Positions 60,618-64,000 of a stretch of DNA of 64,000 nucleotides are shown in pieces. The DNA lies in NCBI GenBank assembly GCA_003235365.1, contig QJWJ01000030.1:50334-114333 (forward strand). Direction: 5' to 3'. The DNA is from Deltaproteobacteria bacterium (GTDB taxonomy: Bacteria > Myxococcota_A > Polyangia > Polyangiales > Polyangiaceae). The notes under the pieces were generated by a model. That model was not told the origin of the DNA. It saw nothing but the letters and a program-made list of their open reading frames with translations, and did not search any database. The position numbers and the translations under genes were made by a program. How positions within the stretch are numbered: position 1 is the first letter of the stretch; each line of letters opens with the position of its first letter.

Positions 60618-61598
60618 ATGCGCCACGAGATCCTCGCTGCCGAACTGATCCGCGCACTGCGGGCAAGCCGCTCCCAAACGGCGTTCAGCCGTCACCTCGG
60701 CTACCGCTGCAACGTGCTGTACACTTGGGAGTCGGGCCGCCGCTGGCCGACTGCGGCGACGTTCCTGCGCGTCGCTCAGCGCGCCAAGGTCGACGTCGCT
60801 GCGGGACTGCGTCGGTTCCTCGGTACTTCGCCGCGCTGGCTGCAAGGCGATGTTGCCCAGCCCGAGGTCGTGGCGCGGCTGCTCGAGGAGCTGCGAGGTG
60901 GCATGAGCATCGTCGAGCTCGCGCGCCGCATCGGTACCAATCGCGTCAGCGTTTCGCGTTGGTTGCATGCCAAGGCCGAGCCGCGTTTACCGGAGCTGCT
61001 GCGCATGGTCGAAGGTGCGTCGTCGCGATTGTTGGATTTCGTTGCCGTGTTCGTGCCACCGCAAGACCTGCCGGAGTGCGAGGAGGCGTGGCGAGAACTC
61101 GAAGCGCAGCGACAGGTCGCCTATGGGTTGCCCTGGAGTCACGCCGTGCTGCGTGCGCTGGACTTGAACGAGTACCGGGCTCTGCCCCAGCACGAAGAAG
61201 GGTGGCTATCCAATCGCTTGTGCATTCCGCTCGAGGTCGAGCGGATCTGTATGCAGGCGTTGGCGGCGTCGGGTTTGATCGTCAAGCGTCGCAAGCGGTG
61301 GCGTGCCCACAAGGTGTTGACCGTGGACACGCGCGCCAATCCCCAGGCGGGGGTGATGCTCAAGGCCCATTGGGCCAACGTTGGGCTGTCGCGTTTGCCC
61401 GTCCTCGAACCCAACCAGGAGGACTTGTTCTCCTACAACCTGTTCACGGTTTCCGAGGCGGACTGGCGACGGGTGCGCGACCTGCACATCGCTTACTATC
61501 AGGAGTTGCGCAGCATCGTCGTGGCTTCGGAACCCGCCGAACGAGTGGCGCTCGTGAACGTGCAGCTGATGCGTCTGGACGAGCCGGTTCGCTCTTGA
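60618..61598 (+). CDS. TIGR02147/DUF4423-type HTH regulator
   Basis: The 326-residue product has a XRE-like N-terminal HTH (R-S-Q-T-A-F-S-R-H-L-G-Y-R-C-N-V-L-Y-T-W-E) and a second HTH-like unit (S-I-V-E-L-A-R-R-I-G-T-N-R-V-S-V-S-R-W). The long C-terminal domain (L-P-E-L-L-R-M-V, L-D-F-V-A-V-F-V-P, and helices to residue 326) is that of the TIGR02147/DUF4423 family of uncharacterised bacterial regulators. It lacks signal or membrane segments. It is divergent from the lipoprotein gene with 92 bases between them, so it may regulate it. Confidence 0.75.
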   Translation: MRHEILAAELIRALRASRSQTAFSRHLGYRCNVLYTWESGRRWPTAATFLRVAQRAKVDVAAGLRRFLGTSPRWLQGDVAQPEVVARLLEELRGGMSIVELARRIGTNRVSVSRWLHAKAEPRLPELLRMVEGASSRLLDFVAVFVPPQDLPECEEAWRELEAQRQVAYGLPWSHAVLRALDLNEYRALPQHEEGWLSNRLCIPLEVERICMQALAASGLIVKRRKRWRAHKVLTVDTRANPQAGVMLKAHWANVGLSRLPVLEPNQEDLFSYNLFTVSEADWRRVRDLHIAYYQELRSIVVASEPAERVALVNVQLMRLDEPVRS

Positions 61599-61633
61599 GC
61601 CCGGCGCCGCGCGGGGGCGGCCGGTTTCGAACC

Positions 61634-62233
61634 TCAGCGGTTGACGCGGCGCGCTCGAGCGGGGACCGGGCACATCTCCGCCCATTGCACAAGCATGCGG
61701 AATGCTTTGAACAACAAGCCATCGAGCGGCATCCGGGTGCCCATCTGCCCATCCGGATCGCCCTGGAGGTAGCGCAGCTCGTAGGAGTCGTCGGGTAGAC
61801 GGACGAGAAACGCCCCCGGTTCACTGAGTAGCCGCTGGTTGTGGGAGAGACTGTTGCGCCGGCTGGGGAGCAAGTGTAGGTGGATTAACCCGCCGGGTGT
61901 GTGGCTCGAGTAGATGTGCACTCGGGCTTCGCCGAGGGTGAGCGACAGGAAGCGGATTTCCGGACCGTCTTGTGGCACTTGAATGGCGGGGCCGCTCGGA
62001 TACTCGACGCTCAGCGAGTGCCCCGTGCGCTCTTCGAAGATCTCGGAACGCTCCTGGGCGTGCCGCTGCAGATCCTCCATCACCTGTTCGGTCGCTCGCC
62101 GGCTCCAGGCCTCGAAGTCTTCCAAGGCGGCGAGTTCTTCGGCGTAGTGACGTTCCTCGGCGAGGCGGCGAGACTCGACGCCACTGTAGTATTCGAACAG
62201 CTCCTCCCAATCGAGTGGTCGCGACGTGGTCAC
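61634..62233 (-). CDS. Hypothetical protein
   Basis: From GTG 62233 the product is 199 residues: a helical N-terminal part (W-E-E-L-F-E-Y-Y-S-G-V, then Ala/Glu/Arg-rich helix to about 75) and a beta-rich C-terminal part (E-I-R-F-L-S-L-T-L-G-E-A-R-V-H-I-Y, L-I-H-L-H-L-L-P-S-R-R). It is soluble and uncharacterised. GTG 62233 replaces the open frame to 62374, whose first ~47 residues are Ser/Thr/Arg-rich. It is convergent with the TIGR02147-type gene (35 bases) and follows the FHA gene at 82 bases on the same strand. Confidence 0.6.
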   Translation of the reverse strand: MTTSRPLDWEELFEYYSGVESRRLAEERHYAEELAALEDFEAWSRRATEQVMEDLQRHAQERSEIFEERTGHSLSVEYPSGPAIQVPQDGPEIRFLSLTLGEARVHIYSSHTPGGLIHLHLLPSRRNSLSHNQRLLSEPGAFLVRLPDDSYELRYLQGDPDGQMGTRMPLDGLLFKAFRMLVQWAEMCPVPARARRVNR

Positions 62234-62315
62234 TTCAAATAGCTTAGTGGCGCTTCGCTGCGGGTCACCATCAAAAAACCGCGCGCACGCGGAGGCACGC
62301 CTCGTCGACCGATGG

Positions 62316-63014
62316 TCAGCCGCCCGTGAAGAGCTTGAGTGTTGCGTTGTAGGCGCCGAAACGCAGTCGGTCACCGTCGCGCACCTCGCGAGGCCCCTGT
62401 CCTGCTATGGGTTTTCCGTTGAGCAACGTGCCGTTCGCGGATTGCGTATCCTCGATCTTGAACATCTGGTTTTCGGGATCGAGGGATAGGACGGCATGGT
62501 TCGAGCTGACCGTCGGATTGTCGATTTGGACGGCAAGCCCGTCCGCCGCGTCTTTGCGGCCGATCCGCGAGAAGCCAGCTCGCAGGACCCACAGTTCGCC
62601 CTGCTCGGATCCCTCGAACGACACCAGCACTCCAACTAGTCGGCCCCCGGGGGAGCTGCGGCGTTCTTGGGGTGCGCCGCCGCTGGGTGCTGGTGTAGGC
62701 GCTGCCTGCGCTGGCGGGGGATTGTAGCCGCCGCTGGGCTGCGGAGCGTACTGACCACCTTGACCGTAACCAGGCTGCGCGTAGTTCGGATTCTGGCCGG
62801 GTTGGGGTGCGTAGCCACCGCCTGCCGGTGCGGTCGGCGCCGGGGTGCCCTGTTGCGGGTACCCGCCCGGCTGTGGCGCGTATCCGCCCGGCTGCCCATA
62901 GCCACCCTGGCCCGCGGCAGCCCCGTAACCTCCCGGCTTGAGGCTGTTGCCACACCCAATGCAGTTCTGATTCGTAGGAGAATTGGCGGTACCGCAATTG
63001 GTGCAGTGGATCAT
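62316..63014 (-). CDS. FHA-domain protein with N-terminal zinc ribbon and Gly/Pro/Tyr repeat
   Basis: The 232-residue product opens with a zinc-ribbon (C4, C7, C18, C21; C-x2-C...C-x2-C), followed by ~90 residues of Gly/Tyr/Pro/Gln repeats (G-G-Y-A-P-Q-P-G, G-Y-P-Q-Q-G) and a C-terminal FHA domain (about 128-230: F-S-R-I-G-R-K-D, V-S-S-N-H-A, S-A-N-G-T-L-L-N-G). FHA domains bind phosphothreonine, so this is another phospho-signalling component; the repeat looks like a flexible linker. The Gly-rich repeats may be adhesive or phase-separating, but no evidence is available. It is cytoplasmic (no signal). Confidence 0.88.
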   Translation of the reverse strand: MIHCTNCGTANSPTNQNCIGCGNSLKPGGYGAAAGQGGYGQPGGYAPQPGGYPQQGTPAPTAPAGGGYAPQPGQNPNYAQPGYGQGGQYAPQPSGGYNPPPAQAAPTPAPSGGAPQERRSSPGGRLVGVLVSFEGSEQGELWVLRAGFSRIGRKDAADGLAVQIDNPTVSSNHAVLSLDPENQMFKIEDTQSANGTLLNGKPIAGQGPREVRDGDRLRFGAYNATLKLFTGG

Positions 63015-63325
63015 CGCGCCAGAATACTCCGCACAGCCCTCGCTGGTCGAGTACGTGGCGCAATTGACCGGCGAGGTCGATTACCGCCGCCTGGCGGCAG
63101 GACGCGTTTCGGCCCATTCCCCGCACCGGGGCCGCGTGAATCGGTCAGACGCGCTCGTGCTCGCGACGCTGTGTGTCGTGGTCGGATGAACGAGCGGCGA
63201 CGCGTGTCGACGCGGCAGTGCTTTCGCTGTGGTTTCTCTCCTCGGTGCAACCCGTCTGGGACGCTCGGCGATGGGGGGCGGGCGCACCCACCCACGCGTC
63301 ACCACCCGGCGACCTTGCGAACGGT
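63015..63325. other. Non-coding stretch between two minus-strand genes
   Basis: I see no supported gene in these 311 bases. They lie between the FHA protein start and the stop of the helical protein gene and should contain the FHA gene's promoter. No clear -35/-10 pair is visible. Confidence 0.35.
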
Positions 63326-63826
63326 TCAGTTCATCCAGCGTGCTGTGGCAGCGCGTTGTCGCTGGGCGAAGCGTGCCCGGCGGCGTGCTTGAGTCAGCAA
63401 TACCTCGACGCTGGCCAGCTCCCAGATGCACTTGCCGTCGTTGCCCTCGATGTACACTCGCAGCAGCATGGTTGAAAGGTACGTGACGAAGTCTCCGAAC
63501 ACTCGGCGCAGTTCGTCGTCGTTCGACGGCTCGTCACCCAGCTCGCTCGCGAGTGCGGCGATGTCCCGCGCCGCGATACCGATGTTGTACTGCTCGTAGG
63601 TATCGGAGAGCTGGGCGAGGTCGCCCAATCGCTTGCCGATGGCCGACCATTGCAGCAACCCTTCCTTCACCAACGCGACGAGATGCTCGACCTCACCGAG
63701 CGCGTCTGTGATGAATCGTTTCATGCTGCGGTTCGACCGTACCATGATGACTCGGGGTTCCTTGTCGGTGTTCCCTTCCGACGCCCCAATGTTCCGAATG
63801 AATTGATCCGCGATGCCTTTGCTCAT
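63326..63826 (-). CDS. Hypothetical helical protein
   Basis: From ATG 63826 the product is 166 residues and largely helical: I-A-D-Q-F-I-R-N-I-G, E-V-E-H-L-V-A-L-V-K-E-G-L-L-Q-W, A-R-D-I-A-A-L-A-S-E-L, F-V-T-Y-L-S-T-M-L-L-R-V-Y. It ends with a basic tail. No family is recognised. AGGTGA lies 8 bases before ATG 63826, which supports this start over GTG 63838. It is the last gene in the window; upstream sequence (63827-64000) contains no clear gene. Confidence 0.6.
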   Translation of the reverse strand: MSKGIADQFIRNIGASEGNTDKEPRVIMVRSNRSMKRFITDALGEVEHLVALVKEGLLQWSAIGKRLGDLAQLSDTYEQYNIGIAARDIAALASELGDEPSNDDELRRVFGDFVTYLSTMLLRVYIEGNDGKCIWELASVEVLLTQARRRARFAQRQRAATARWMN

Positions 63827-64000
63827 GATGGAGTTCACCTGTTGCGAGAATCATGCCGACACAAACGGGAGTCACGTTCGTTACTTAGCGCCCTCGACAT
63901 TGCAGGGCTGAGATCAACGCGCCAGTCGCGCAACTTGCGCGAGCGCGTACCCCTGCTTGGTCGGGGGTGTTGTCTCGTGGCAGTACGTTCGATTTCAAAG

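Overview
The window is GC-rich bacterial DNA with densely packed genes on both strands. The gene content points to a large-genome deltaproteobacterium of the myxobacterial type (Myxococcota, possibly Polyangiales). The reasons are a receptor-like Ser/Thr kinase with WD40 repeats, an FHA-domain sigma-54 activator, a PP2C phosphatase fused to a cyclic-nucleotide domain, many secreted Cys-rich or Ala/Pro-rich lipoproteins, and many outer-membrane proteins without close families. This assignment is inference; no rRNA or tRNA gene is visible to anchor it.

Layout. 1-4.4 kb: a cardiolipin-synthase-type phospholipase D (5' end outside the window), a ferritin-like lipoprotein, and a two-gene trans-3-hydroxy-L-proline module (dehydratase plus pyrroline-2-carboxylate reductase). 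4.4-8.7 kb: a gene-poor stretch that looks like a decayed mobile island. It holds a nested inverted-repeat structure, a frameshifted tyrosine-recombinase tail, an antitoxin gene with a truncated ParE-like toxin, a few orphan ORFs, and a degenerate 21/42-bp tandem repeat. 8.7-12.5 kb: an endo/exonuclease/phosphatase-family protein, an acyltransferase-SDR pair, and a response regulator with an eroded kinase-like half. 12.6-18.1 kb: an XRE-cupin regulator, a WD40 Ser/Thr kinase and an FHA sigma-54 activator, all in one direction. 18-24 kb: outer-membrane protein, HPt protein, argJ, an excisionase-like HTH protein, YqgE, an FGE-sulfatase-domain protein and an SRPBCC protein. 24-42 kb: dnaK without grpE or dnaJ, large lipoproteins and membrane proteins, an RluA-type pseudouridine synthase, PP2C-cNMP phosphatase, RadC-family protein, CinA-like protein, xseB, a HEAT-repeat protein, and overlapping murA-hisG. 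42-48 kb: outer-membrane protein, an 18-residue-repeat Cys-rich lipoprotein, SDR, an LplT-like transporter, and a ComEA-like HhH protein behind a small protein gene with a very strong ribosome-binding site. 48-64 kb: S55-family protein, a secreted propeller protein, lipoproteins, YihY/BrkB, a yjbQ-miaE-glycosyltransferase-DUF3943 row, ylqF, a TIGR02147-type regulator, an FHA protein and small helical proteins.

How it fits together. Housekeeping genes (argJ, hisG, murA, xseB, dnaK, rluA-type, miaE, ylqF) are interspersed with lineage-specific envelope proteins. Phospho-signalling is over-represented: kinase, PP2C, two FHA proteins, a receiver protein and an HPt protein. The kinase and FHA activator are adjacent and co-directional, so a kinase-to-FHA-to-sigma-54 relay is a reasonable inference. 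I did not find a clear, complete, undescribed system. The best leads are that kinase cassette, the Cys-rich repeat lipoprotein, the nested hairpin next to the integrase relic, and the 13-bp repeat that straddles a stop codon.
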